A stretch of DNA of 64,000 bases from Microbacterium sp. Leaf159 (GTDB taxonomy: Bacteria; Actinomycetota; Actinomycetes; Actinomycetales; Microbacteriaceae), in assembly GCF_001423615.1 (NCBI RefSeq), contig NZ_LMOU01000002.1, forward strand, positions 749,865 to 813,864, given 5' to 3'. A model generated the notes under the pieces. It made no database searches, was not told the origin of the DNA, and saw only the letters and a list, made by a program, of their open reading frames with translations. Below, one piece after another: positions 43,990-51,974 of this stretch (the stretch's first letter is position 1; each line of letters starts with the position of its first letter). The position numbers and the translations under genes were made by a program.

Positions 43990-44262
43990 TCAACGAGACT
44001 TAAGCCTGCCGAACACGCAAACCCCGGCACCAACGACAGCAATAGCAAACGCAGTCACCATCACTGCGGCGTCGTGAGGCAGCATGGCGCACCCGACGGA
44101 GGTGTCCTCGTAGGGACAGCTTCTCCAGGGCTGGAAGAAGAACAGTACTGCTGTCGCGGCAGCCAGGACCGCGACTGAAGCGCCGATCAAGGCCAGCAGT
44201 CTCGATGCGCGTTGAGTCACGGTTTCAAAGTAACTCAGCGATCGCGCTGGACGCCTGAACAT
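43990..44262 (-). CDS. Hypothetical membrane protein (90 aa)
   Basis: The protein has two hydrophobic helices, LLALIGASVAVLAAATAVLFFF and AAVMVTAFAIAVVGAGVCVFG, around a short extracytoplasmic loop containing two Cys (RSCPYEDTSVGCAM) that could form a disulfide. It has no family match and is the last gene before the metal-resistance island repeat at 44311. Confidence 0.55.
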   Translation of the reverse strand: MFRRPARSLSYFETVTQRASRLLALIGASVAVLAAATAVLFFFQPWRSCPYEDTSVGCAMLPHDAAVMVTAFAIAVVGAGVCVFGRLKSR

Positions 44263-44310
44263 CTTCGGCGGAGCGAAGCCTCTGCCTGCCGTGACGGGAG
44301 CGGCGTGCTG

Positions 44311-44331
44311 CCGAAAACGATCGTTTGCGGC
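44311..44331. repeat. Island-delimiting near-palindrome, copy A
   Basis: CCGAAAACGATCGTTTGCGG followed by C. Bases 1-20 form an inverted repeat with one mismatched pair around CGATCG. The same 21 bp occurs at 49502 and, with one change, at 53701. About 65 bp downstream is CGAAACCT and at 44399 an inverted TTTCGGCGG, giving an element of about 100 bp with inverted ends. It lies just outside the copper module. Confidence 0.85.
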
Positions 44332-44453
44332 AGACGTAGTTGTTCGGCGCTCGAAGGCCCGCCGCTATGGTCTGTCGAAACCTCCTAACGGCGGGCACTT
44401 TCGGCGGACCTGGGGTGGTGAGCGCCGTTCTCTTGGAGAAATCTCCGTCGCGT

Positions 44454-45320
44454 CTAGTTGTCTATCGCGGTCAACCCACTGTCGTCGAAGACCAGTATTG
44501 CGCCGTCGTTTGTAGTCGCGAGCGCTTGTGCGGAGCCGTGGGTGACGCCGGCGGGAACCCACTCGGCATTGGATCCTGTGCTGGCCCAGATCTGTCCGCC
44601 GCGGCCGACACCGACCAGCTGTTTGCCGTCAGGTGACACGGCGAGGAGGTAGAGCGCAGGTGCGTCGTTCAGGGGTGCGAAGGAGGCGCCCTCATCAGTG
44701 CTGATTTGCAGCCCGTCAGGGGTGGCAGCGATCAGTTCTCCCGCGTTGTCGAGGACGAGGCTGAACGCCAGAATTTCTCCGACCGGCGACCAGGTCTCAC
44801 CGAGATCGTCGGAGCGGAGGAGCTCCGCGGAGTCCGAGGCGATCCCGTAGAGGGTGTCGTTCTTCCCGGCGGCAAGGACGTGGAAGTCTTTCTCGCCGGT
44901 GAATGAGACGGGCGTCCAAGTTCTGGCGCTGTCGTCGCTCCGGATGATTCCGAGGTTGGGGGAGCCGAGTTCTGGGGCCGTGGTTGGTCCGGGGTGCCCG
45001 GACGCGAGGAGAGCGTCACCGACGGTGATGAGGCCCATTGCGTCGAAGTCGGTCGTCTCGATACGGGAGCCGACTTCGCCATCCGGCGTGGCCGTGTAGA
45101 TCCCGTCGTGGGCGCCGAGGAGGTATCCGTCCTCGGAGGGGTTTGGCACGATTGCGTGGACGTGGCTGATGGACGTGGCGTGGTCGTGTCCGGTGGTGGG
45201 CTCGGCGGGTGCGGTGCAGCCGGCCAGCACGATGCTGGCTGCGATCGTCGTAGCGATCGTGAGTGCTCCGCGACGTCGCAGGCGGGGAGGGGGCAGGGTG
45301 GATTTCTTGAGGGTTCGCAT
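44454..45320 (-). CDS. F510_1955-type BNR-repeat lipoprotein of copper islands
   Basis: The 288-residue exported lipoprotein has the lipobox SIVLAGC (Cys35) and then TGHDHATSISHVHAIVPNP, a His-rich start to a beta-propeller. Repeats such as IRSDDSARTWTPVSF, LLRSDDLGETWSPVG and ISTDEGASFAPL are BNR/Asp-box motifs. Annotators name this family a glycosylhydrolase, but the His-rich segment and the copper-operon setting make a metal-related role as likely. It is the last gene of the operon. Confidence 0.8.
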   Translation of the reverse strand: MRTLKKSTLPPPRLRRRGALTIATTIAASIVLAGCTAPAEPTTGHDHATSISHVHAIVPNPSEDGYLLGAHDGIYTATPDGEVGSRIETTDFDAMGLITVGDALLASGHPGPTTAPELGSPNLGIIRSDDSARTWTPVSFTGEKDFHVLAAGKNDTLYGIASDSAELLRSDDLGETWSPVGEILAFSLVLDNAGELIAATPDGLQISTDEGASFAPLNDAPALYLLAVSPDGKQLVGVGRGGQIWASTGSNAEWVPAGVTHGSAQALATTNDGAILVFDDSGLTAIDN

Positions 45321-45379
45321 GATGGTGTGCGCAACAGATCTCTAGGTGGGGTGCGGGAATCCCGCACCCCACCCATGGG

Positions 45380-45979
45380 TCACAGAGTTGCGAGGATCTC
45401 CTTCATGGTGGCGATCTCTTCGGTCTGCGCGTCGATGATCGTCTCAGCGAGTGCGACGGCGTCGCTGTTCTGACCGTTGTCGACTTCGTTCTGCGCCATG
45501 TCGACAGCGCCCTCGTGGTGCTGGATCATCTGCTCAAGGAACAGACGCCCCGCATCGGGACCGGTGGCATCTTCGAGGGCCTGCATGTCTTCCTCAGACA
45601 TCATGCCGCTGCCGTGATCCATGCCCTCCATGCTGTCCATCTCCGCGCCCCAGTCTTCGAGCCACTGGTCCATCTTCTGGATCTCCGGCTCCTGAGCGGC
45701 CTTGATCTCTTCGGCGAGAGCGACCACGCGCTCATCGACGCCGTCTTTGCTGAGAAGGACGTCGGACATCTCGATGGCTTGTGCGTGGTGCTCCTTCATC
45801 ATGCTGGCGAACATGATGTCGGCGTCATTCGCGTCCGCTGTGTCGGTGGGCGCGGACGAGCTGCCGCCGTGGTCCATGCCTTCCATGCCGTCGCCGGAAC
45901 CGGTGTTTCCGGCGCAGCCCGTGAGGGCGAGAAGGGCAGTGAGGGTGAGTGCGGCGATCGCCGCGGGTCGAATCTTCAT
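45380..45979 (-). CDS. DUF305 lipoprotein (CopM-like copper-binding protein)
   Basis: The 199-residue exported lipoprotein has the lipobox LLALTGC (Cys22). Two DUF305 motifs are present: FASMMKEHHAQAIEMSDVLL and FLEQMIQHHEGAVDMAQNEV, each His-His-x-x-x-x-x-Met. A Met/His-rich segment, SMEGMDHGSGMM, lies between them. DUF305 proteins bind copper outside the cell and lower its toxicity. The gene lies between the BNR lipoprotein and DUF6153 in the CsoR-controlled operon. Confidence 0.9.
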   Translation of the reverse strand: MKIRPAAIAALTLTALLALTGCAGNTGSGDGMEGMDHGGSSSAPTDTADANDADIMFASMMKEHHAQAIEMSDVLLSKDGVDERVVALAEEIKAAQEPEIQKMDQWLEDWGAEMDSMEGMDHGSGMMSEEDMQALEDATGPDAGRLFLEQMIQHHEGAVDMAQNEVDNGQNSDAVALAETIIDAQTEEIATMKEILATL

Positions 45980-46061
45980 GAGTGTTCTCCAAGGGTCGGT
46001 GATGAGGCCCGGCTATTGCCGGTGCCAGGGGTGCGTGCCCGCAAAGGGGGCTAGCGCGTCA

Positions 46062-46529
46062 TCACGTGCGACTGATGCAGAGAACCGTGAGAGAGGGCGG
46101 TGGCGGAAGCGCGTGGGCACGGGCGGGCCAACGGGTCGTCGCGGCCACGAGTGCCGTGATCAGGGTGGCATGCCGCCAGCCGAGCCCGATCCACCCGAGC
46201 AGGATCGTGGCGACCAGGAGTGCGAGGACGCACGCCATCCACGTCATCGGATCCCCGCCCCCACACGTCGCGCATCCCGCTGCCGCTGTCGGTGAGTCCT
46301 GCAGGGTGGCGGCTTCGGATGTGTCGTGGTGCTGGTCGGCCGCTCCGGATTGAGTGCTGACTGCGACGGTGTCGTGGTGGCCGGCAGCTGTAGCGTGCGA
46401 GTTGAAGGAGTGCATCGCCAGCAGACCGGCGATGACGCCCACGGCGACCGCGAGGACGGCCACGACGGTATGGGTGAGCGTGCGCGGTCCACGCACCTGT
46501 TGTGCGACGTTGATCAGCGACATACTCAC
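46062..46529 (-). CDS. DUF6153 family membrane protein
   Basis: The 155-residue protein has two hydrophobic helices (THTVVAVLAVAVGVIAGLLAM and MTWMACVLALLVATILLGWIG). The loop between them carries many His (HSFNSHATAAGHHDTVAV, ADQHHDTSE) and a CATCGGG motif, and this would face outside. The family is conserved in actinobacterial metal-resistance loci. Metal binding by the loop is inferred; no activity is established. Confidence 0.8.
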   Translation of the reverse strand: MSMSLINVAQQVRGPRTLTHTVVAVLAVAVGVIAGLLAMHSFNSHATAAGHHDTVAVSTQSGAADQHHDTSEAATLQDSPTAAAGCATCGGGDPMTWMACVLALLVATILLGWIGLGWRHATLITALVAATTRWPARAHALPPPPSLTVLCISRT

Positions 46530-46574
46530 CTCCCGTTCTCCTCAGCCTACGTCCGTCACCCTGACTGTTTCTTG

Positions 46575-48695
46575 CTACTTGCCCGCTACTGCGTCCGGGC
46601 GGAGATCCAGCCGGCGCAGCAGCTGCGCGTTGAGCGCGACGACGATGGTCGACAGGGACATCAGCACTGCCCCCACGGACATCGGGAGAACGAATCCGAT
46701 GGGGGCGAGCACGCCGGCCGCGAGCGGGACGGAGAGCAGGTTGTAGCCGGCGGCCCACCAGAGGTTCTGCTTCATCTTCCGGTAGCTGGCCCGTGACAGT
46801 TCGATCACCGACAGCACCGACCGGGGGTCGTCGCTGGCGAGGATGACCCCCGCGGAGGCGATCGCGACATCCGTGCCCGCGCCGATGGCGATACCGACAT
46901 CCGCTTGCGCGAGCGCGGGGGCGTCGTTCACACCGTCTCCGACCATTGCGACCTTGCGGCCCTCGCCCTGCAGTTCTTTCACCTTCGAGGCTTTGTCCTC
47001 CGGTCGCACCCCGGCGAAGTACCGGTCGATGCCGAGCTCGCCCGCCACGGAGGCGGCCACCGCGTCGGCGTCACCGGTGATCATGACCACCTGTACACCC
47101 CGCTCGTGGAGGGCCTCGACGGCGTGACGCGACTCCGAGCGGATCTCATCTGCCAAGCGCAGCGCGCCCGCGACCTGACCGTCGACGAGTACGTGGAGGA
47201 TGATCGCACCCTCCTCACGCCACTCGTCGGCAACAGCCAGCTCCTGGGCGTGCTCCTGCTCGAGCATGTACGGCCCACCGACCTGCACGATGTGCCCGTC
47301 GACACGCGCACGGACCCCAACCGCTGGCGAGGACTCGAAGTCGGACGAGGCAGGGGCCGTGAGGTTATTCTCCTTCGCTGCGTTGACGATTGCGCGAGCG
47401 AGGGGGTGCTCGGAGTCGGCTTCCGCAGCCGCGGCCCAGGCCAGCAACTGCTCGGAATCGGTGCCGGACACGGGGTCGATCGCGGTGACGGCGGGGGTGC
47501 CCTTGGTGAGCGTCCCGGTCTTGTCGAACAAGACGGTGTCGACGGTGCGCATGCTTTCCAGCGCAAGGCGGTCTTTGATCAGCACACCCCCACGAGCCGC
47601 CCGCTCCGTCGCGATCGACACAACGAGCGGGATCGCCAGGCCTAGAGCGTGCGGGCACGCGATCACCAGCACGGTGATCGTGCGGATCACCGCCGCGTCG
47701 GGCAGACCGACGACCGTCCAGACGATCGCGGTGATCGCGGCAGCGCCGAGCGCAAACCAGAACAACCATCCCGCCGCCTTATCCGCGAGCCGTTGCGCCC
47801 GAGACGACGAGTTCTGCGCCTCGGTCACCAGCTTCTGGATGCCCGCGAGAGCGGTGTCCTCGCCGATCGCGGTGATCTCCACCCGCACACCAGAATCGGT
47901 CGCGACGGTGCCGGCGATGACCTGGTCGCCGTCGCTGCGGCGCACGGGCCGTGACTCGCCGGTGATCATCGACTCGTCCATGCTGGCCGAGCCCTGCACG
48001 ATCCGCCCGTCTGCGGGGACCCGCCCGCCCGGGCGCACCACCACCACGTCACCCACCAGCAGATCAGACGGGGCAACCGTGACGGTTGTATCGCCCTCGA
48101 TCTTTTCCGCCTCGTCAGGCAGCAACGCAGCCAAGGAATCCAACGCTGAGGTCGTCTGCGCGAGGGAACGCATCTCGATCCAGTGACCGAGCAGCATGAT
48201 CACGATCAGCAGGGCCAGCTCCCACCAGAAGTCCAGTTCGTGGTGCAGCAGGCCCAGGCTCGCGCCCCATGATGCGAGGAACGCGACCGTGATCGCGAGG
48301 GCGATCAGCAGCATCATGCCGGGCTTGCGGGCCCGGAGTTCGCTCACCGCACCGGTGAGGAACGGCGCCCCGCCCCACACATACATGACCGTTCCGAGAA
48401 CCGGGGAGATCCAGCCGACCCACGCAGCGTCCGGCAGCGGGTATCCGAGCAGCATCGAGAACATCATCGAAAACCCGACGACCGGAACCGCAAGGACCAG
48501 CATGATCCAGAACAACCGCCGGAACTGGCCCACATGATCACCGTGCCCACCATGTCCGCCGTGCCCACCATGGCCGCCATATTCTGGCGAAGCGTCGTGA
48601 TCGTGGCTCATCGCCGCGTGGTCATGCTCCGTTGTCGGCGCCGCGCCGTGGTTCTCGTGTGCGGCGCGATGGCTGTGTTCGTCGTGCTGGCTCAT
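46575..48695 (-). CDS. copB: Copper-translocating P-type ATPase, CopB type (P1B-3)
   Basis: The 706-residue membrane pump has a His-rich N-terminus (residues 1-55, including GGHGGHGGHGGHGDH) in place of CxxC domains. The transmembrane metal motif CPHALGLAIP is the CPH form of P1B-3, specific for Cu2+/Cu+ or Ag+. MITGESRPV (actuator), DKTGTLTKG (phosphorylation), SEHPLARAI and MVGDGVNDAPALAQAD complete the machinery. It exports copper from the cytoplasm and follows the CopZ-like gene in the CsoR operon. Confidence 0.93.
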   Translation of the reverse strand: MSQHDEHSHRAAHENHGAAPTTEHDHAAMSHDHDASPEYGGHGGHGGHGGHGDHVGQFRRLFWIMLVLAVPVVGFSMMFSMLLGYPLPDAAWVGWISPVLGTVMYVWGGAPFLTGAVSELRARKPGMMLLIALAITVAFLASWGASLGLLHHELDFWWELALLIVIMLLGHWIEMRSLAQTTSALDSLAALLPDEAEKIEGDTTVTVAPSDLLVGDVVVVRPGGRVPADGRIVQGSASMDESMITGESRPVRRSDGDQVIAGTVATDSGVRVEITAIGEDTALAGIQKLVTEAQNSSSRAQRLADKAAGWLFWFALGAAAITAIVWTVVGLPDAAVIRTITVLVIACPHALGLAIPLVVSIATERAARGGVLIKDRLALESMRTVDTVLFDKTGTLTKGTPAVTAIDPVSGTDSEQLLAWAAAAEADSEHPLARAIVNAAKENNLTAPASSDFESSPAVGVRARVDGHIVQVGGPYMLEQEHAQELAVADEWREEGAIILHVLVDGQVAGALRLADEIRSESRHAVEALHERGVQVVMITGDADAVAASVAGELGIDRYFAGVRPEDKASKVKELQGEGRKVAMVGDGVNDAPALAQADVGIAIGAGTDVAIASAGVILASDDPRSVLSVIELSRASYRKMKQNLWWAAGYNLLSVPLAAGVLAPIGFVLPMSVGAVLMSLSTIVVALNAQLLRRLDLRPDAVAGK

Positions 48696-48750
48696 CGGAA
48701 TTCCTTGCTCAGATGCGCCCGGTTGAGCCCGGGTGCAGACGGTTAGCGAC

Positions 48751-49080
48751 TCAGGCCTGGCTGGTCGCGAGGGTATACCCGGCCTCTTCGACCGCAGCTC
48801 TCACAGCGGCAGGATCGACCGGTGCTGCGCTGTGGATAGTCACGCGGGAGGTGCCGCCGGCGTTCAGGTCGACGTCGACGGACTCGACACCGTCCACAGC
48901 CGCCAGTTCCTTACTGACGCTCGATACGCAATGCGAGCACGTCATCCCCGCAACCAAAACCTCTTCGGAGGATGAGGATGAGGCCGCAGCAGGTGCGGAC
49001 GCCTCGGTGTTCGATGGGACGGCGCAGCACGCGCAGCCTGCGTTCGCGTCCTTTAGGCCGAGTTCAATGCGATCAGTCAT
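48751..49080 (-). CDS. CopZ-like copper chaperone with extended N-terminus
   Basis: The 109-residue protein has a C-terminal HMA domain with GMTCSHC (Cys48, Cys51) and the SVSKELAAVDGVESVDVDL ferredoxin-like fold. The first 40 residues add a second Cys cluster, CACC at 16-19, and a Ser/Ala linker; ordinary CopZ is about 70 residues. It carries Cu+ in the cytoplasm to the pump encoded 55 bp downstream. ATG 49080 follows AAGGAGCAC. Confidence 0.88.
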   Translation of the reverse strand: MTDRIELGLKDANAGCACCAVPSNTEASAPAAASSSSSEEVLVAGMTCSHCVSSVSKELAAVDGVESVDVDLNAGGTSRVTIHSAAPVDPAAVRAAVEEAGYTLATSQA

Positions 49081-49111
49081 CGTGTGCTCCTTCAGTAGAC
49101 AGATGTGGCGG

Positions 49112-49393
49112 TCATGAACGGACCAGGCGGGCAATGGCTTCGTTAGCCTCGCGGACCTTCTCTGCGGCGACCTCGCCGCCCTCTGCGCTGGCCTCGGCAA
49201 CGCAATGACTTAGATGATCGCTCAGCAGCGACAACGCCACCGTTTCGAGCGCTCTCGTCGCTGCAGATACCTGCGTGAGGATGTCGATGCAGTACTTGTC
49301 TTCCTCGACCATCCGTGCGATTCCTCGCACCTGACCTTCGACGCGACTCAACCGCTTAGCGAGATCTGCCTTGCCGTCGCTGTACCCGTTCAT
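49112..49393 (-). CDS. csoR: CsoR-type copper-sensing repressor
   Basis: The 93-residue four-helix repressor has Cys35, His60 and Cys64, matching the Cys-His-Cys copper site of CsoR. The core reads KRLSRVEGQVRGIARMVEEDKYCIDILTQ and SLLSDHLSHCV. On Cu+ binding it leaves its operator. The ATG at 49393 lies 6 nt after the -10, and the perfect palindrome at 49402-49420 fills the promoter spacer, so the gene represses its own operon: csoR, copZ-like, copB, DUF6153, DUF305, BNR lipoprotein. Confidence 0.94.
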   Translation of the reverse strand: MNGYSDGKADLAKRLSRVEGQVRGIARMVEEDKYCIDILTQVSAATRALETVALSLLSDHLSHCVAEASAEGGEVAAEKVREANEAIARLVRS

Positions 49394-49399
49394 GGTTAG

Positions 49400-49428
49400 A
49401 AGATACCCCCTGGGGGTATCTAACTCAA
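49400..49428 (-). promoter_or_regulatory. csoR promoter, leaderless
   Basis: On the minus strand TTGAGT (49428-49423), a 17-bp spacer and TATCTT (49405-49400), followed by 6 nt and the ATG of csoR. The spacer is almost entirely the CsoR palindrome. There is no Shine-Dalgarno sequence. Confidence 0.75.
49402..49420. promoter_or_regulatory. CsoR operator
   Basis: GATACCCCC-T-GGGGGTATC is a perfect 9-bp-arm inverted repeat. CsoR sites are known to be G/C-run palindromes of this kind. It lies between the -35 and -10 of the csoR promoter. Confidence 0.85.
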
Positions 49429-49501
49429 GGTTGGTTGCGCGCATTCCCGCGTGACTCGGTCCTTCTAGCGGCGCGAGCCTGACGAGAACTTAGTGCGCCC
49501 A

Positions 49502-49522
49502 CCGAAAACGATCGTTTGCGGC
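49502..49522. repeat. Island-delimiting near-palindrome, copy B
   Basis: Identical in all 21 bp to copy A (44311). It sits between the divergent csoR and cmtR genes, exactly where the copper module meets the cadmium module. An inverted partner TTTCGGTAGG lies at 49577-49586. Confidence 0.85.
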
Positions 49523-49616
49523 GCGGTGAGTGAAGGCACACCAGATCGAATGCCAGAAACGTGCGCCGTAAGCGGGTTTCGGTAGGCGTATTCGGTGGGG
49601 TGTGAGCCGGATGTAC

Positions 49617-49653
49617 TTACACCCAGGCCCCAGAGATGTCGCCTGGGGTGAAG
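49617..49653. promoter_or_regulatory. Imperfect inverted repeat upstream of cmtR
   Basis: CTTACACCCAGGC (49617-49629 region) pairs imperfectly with GCCTGGGGTGAAG (49641-49653), with a perfect 7-bp core CCCAGGC/GCCTGGG. It could be a terminator remnant of the module junction or a second regulatory site; its role is unknown. Confidence 0.35.
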
Positions 49654-49674
49654 CCGTTCCAATAGGTCATCAAT

Positions 49675-49691
49675 CACTGTATAGTTCAGTG
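49675..49691. promoter_or_regulatory. CmtR operator over the cmtR -10 box
   Basis: CACTG-TATAGTT-CAGTG is a 5-bp-arm inverted repeat containing the -10 TATAGT (49680-49685), which ends 7 nt before GTG 49693. A weak -35 TTCCAA lies 17 bp upstream. A bound CmtR dimer would block its own leaderless promoter. Confidence 0.65.
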
Positions 49692-49692
49692 T

Positions 49693-50052
49693 GTGCTGAC
49701 TATTTCCTCACGCCTCGATGTCATGAACCGGCTCGGCCGGGCCATGGCCGATCCCACGCGTTCCCGAATCCTAATGTCTCTGCTCGGTGGACCGAGCTAC
49801 CCGGCTGTGCTCTCTCGTGAGCTGGAGCTGACGCGTTCGAACGTGTCGAACCATCTCACCTGCCTGCGTGACTGCGGGATTGTCGTTGCCGAGCCGGAGG
49901 GTCGCCAGACTCGTTACGAGATCGCCGACCCGCATCTTACGGCTGCGCTCGTCGCGCTCGTGGACGTGACGCTGGCGGTCGATGAGCACGCGCCGTGCGT
50001 GGACTCTGCGTGCACGGTGGCTGGCTGCTGTGGGACGGGGGCGGACGCGTGA
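49693..50052 (+). CDS. cmtR: CmtR-type cadmium/lead-sensing ArsR/SmtB repressor
   Basis: The 119-residue winged-helix repressor has LELTRSNVSNHLTCLRDCGIVVAEPEGRQTRYEIAD with Cys57 and Cys61 and a C-terminal Cys102 (APCVDSAC). These are the same three positions that bind Cd2+/Pb2+ in mycobacterial CmtR. Extra cysteines occur in the C-terminal tail (SACTVAGCCG). On metal binding it should release the promoter of its operon. The GTG start is leaderless. The ATPase gene overlaps its stop by 4 bp. Confidence 0.93.
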   Translation: MLTISSRLDVMNRLGRAMADPTRSRILMSLLGGPSYPAVLSRELELTRSNVSNHLTCLRDCGIVVAEPEGRQTRYEIADPHLTAALVALVDVTLAVDEHAPCVDSACTVAGCCGTGADA

Positions 50053-51974
50053 GCGCGGCGTGTGGCTGCGAGCACGAGCCTGCCCAGCCTGCCACTGCGG
50101 CGGAGGATGAGACCGAAGAGGTTGTGCGGCCCTGGTGGAGGGACCGTGGGATCATGGTGCCGGTCTTCTCCGGTGTCGCATTCCTGGCCGGTCTGATCCT
50201 TGAATGGTCCGGCCTCGAGATCCCGGCGCTGGTGTTGTTCTGGGCCGGTCTGCTCCTCGGTGCGTCGACGTTCACGCCCGGCGCGATCCGGAAACTGTTC
50301 AAGGGCAAGCTCGGTATCGGGCTGCTGATGACGATCAGCGCGATCGGCGCGGTCATCCTCGGCTACGTGGAGGAGGCTGCGGCTCTGGCGTTCTTGTACT
50401 CGATTGCTGAGGCGCTCGAGGACAAGGCGATGGACCGTGCCCGGGGCGGGCTGAGGGCGCTGCTGAAGCTCGTGCCGGAGACAGCGACCGTGCTGCAGAA
50501 CGGCGTCTCTGCGCAGGTGCCCGCGAGAGAGCTGACGGTCGGCCAGGTCATGGTGGTCCGTCCCGGCGAGCGGATCGCAACCGACGGGATCGTCCGTTCT
50601 GGCCGCTCCAGCCTGGACACCTCGGCGATCACCGGGGAGTCGATCCCCGTCGAGGTCGAGCCCGGCGATGCGGTGTCGGCCGGTGCGATCAACAGCGCCG
50701 GCGCGCTGGAGGTCGAAACGACCGCTGCGGGCACCGACAACTCGCTCACCACGATCGTGGAGCTGGTCGAGAAGGCGCAGACCGAGAAGGGCGAGCGTGC
50801 ACGTCTCGCGGACAGGATCGCCCGCCCGCTCGTACCCGGCGTTCTGATCCTCGCAGCGCTCGTCGCGATCATCGGGTCGCTGCTGGGCGATCCAGAGGTG
50901 TGGATCACCCGCGCGCTTGTCGTGCTGGTCGCCGCTTCTCCGTGTGCGCTGGCGATCTCGGTGCCGCTGACGGTCGTCGCCGCGATCGGCGCAGCAAGCA
51001 AGTTCGGCGTGATCATCAAGTCCGGCGCCGTCTTCGAGCGCTTCGGCACGGTCCGCCACGTCGCGGTCGACAAGACCGGCACCCTCACCCGCAACGAACC
51101 TGCGGTCACCGCGGTGCTCACTGCGAACGGCGTGACCGAGACACAGGCGCTGGCCTGGGCGGCCGCACTGGAGCAGCACAGCACGCATCCCCTTGCCTCT
51201 GCGATCACCGCCGCGGCCCCGGGCACACCGGCAGCTGCAGATGTGACCGAGCAGGCCGGGCACGGCATCGACGGCACTGTCGGCGGATCGAGAATCACCG
51301 TCGGCAGTCCTCGCTGGCTGGACGCGGGCGACCTCGGGAAGCAGGTCGCGGAGTTGGAGGAGCAGGGCATGACCGTCGTGATCGTCCACCGCGACGGAAC
51401 CCCCGTCGCCGCGATCGGCGTCCGCGACGAACTGCGCCCTGAAGTCCCCGAGGTAGTCCGGACGCTCACCAACCAAGGCGTCGGCGTGACGATGCTCACC
51501 GGAGACAACGCCCGCACCGCTCGTGCACTGGCCGCGCAGGCCGGGATCAGCAACGTGCGCGCGGAACTGCGTCCCGAGGATAAGGCAACCGCGATCGGCG
51601 AGCTGTCAAAGGCGGGGCCGGTCGCGATGATCGGCGACGGAATCAACGACGCACCGGCCCTCGCTGGCGCAGACATCGGTATCGCGATGGGCGCCACCGG
51701 CTCCGACGCGGCAATCGAATCCGCCGACGTGGCCTTCACCGGCCATGATCTGCGCCTCATCCCGCGAGCGTTCGATCACGCCCGCCGCGGTCGACGGATC
51801 ATCAACCAGAACATCATCCTGTCGCTGCTGATCATCACTGCACTGCTCCCGCTCGCGCTCTTCGGCGTCCTGGGGCTCGCGGCCGTCGTCCTGGTCCACG
51901 AGGTCGCGGAGGTCATCGTGATCCTCAACGGTCTGCGCGCCGCACGCACCCGCACGCCACGACTGGAAAGCTGA
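50049..51974 (+). CDS. cadA: Heavy-metal P1B-type ATPase (CadA/CtpG-like)
   Basis: The GTG at 50049 gives 641 residues. The N-terminus has Cys-x-Cys (AACGCEHEP) but no HMA domain. Motifs present are ITGESIPVEVEPGD, the membrane site AASPCALAISVPL (SPC), DKTGTLTRNEPAVTA, HSTHPLASAI and MIGDGINDAPALAGAD, and the last helix carries HEVAEVIVILNG. The SPC and HEVAE combination matches the CtpG-type pump that CmtR controls in mycobacteria rather than classical CPC CadA. It exports Cd2+, Pb2+ or a similar ion. Confidence 0.9.
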   Translation: MSAACGCEHEPAQPATAAEDETEEVVRPWWRDRGIMVPVFSGVAFLAGLILEWSGLEIPALVLFWAGLLLGASTFTPGAIRKLFKGKLGIGLLMTISAIGAVILGYVEEAAALAFLYSIAEALEDKAMDRARGGLRALLKLVPETATVLQNGVSAQVPARELTVGQVMVVRPGERIATDGIVRSGRSSLDTSAITGESIPVEVEPGDAVSAGAINSAGALEVETTAAGTDNSLTTIVELVEKAQTEKGERARLADRIARPLVPGVLILAALVAIIGSLLGDPEVWITRALVVLVAASPCALAISVPLTVVAAIGAASKFGVIIKSGAVFERFGTVRHVAVDKTGTLTRNEPAVTAVLTANGVTETQALAWAAALEQHSTHPLASAITAAAPGTPAAADVTEQAGHGIDGTVGGSRITVGSPRWLDAGDLGKQVAELEEQGMTVVIVHRDGTPVAAIGVRDELRPEVPEVVRTLTNQGVGVTMLTGDNARTARALAAQAGISNVRAELRPEDKATAIGELSKAGPVAMIGDGINDAPALAGADIGIAMGATGSDAAIESADVAFTGHDLRLIPRAFDHARRGRRIINQNIILSLLIITALLPLALFGVLGLAAVVLVHEVAEVIVILNGLRAARTRTPRLES

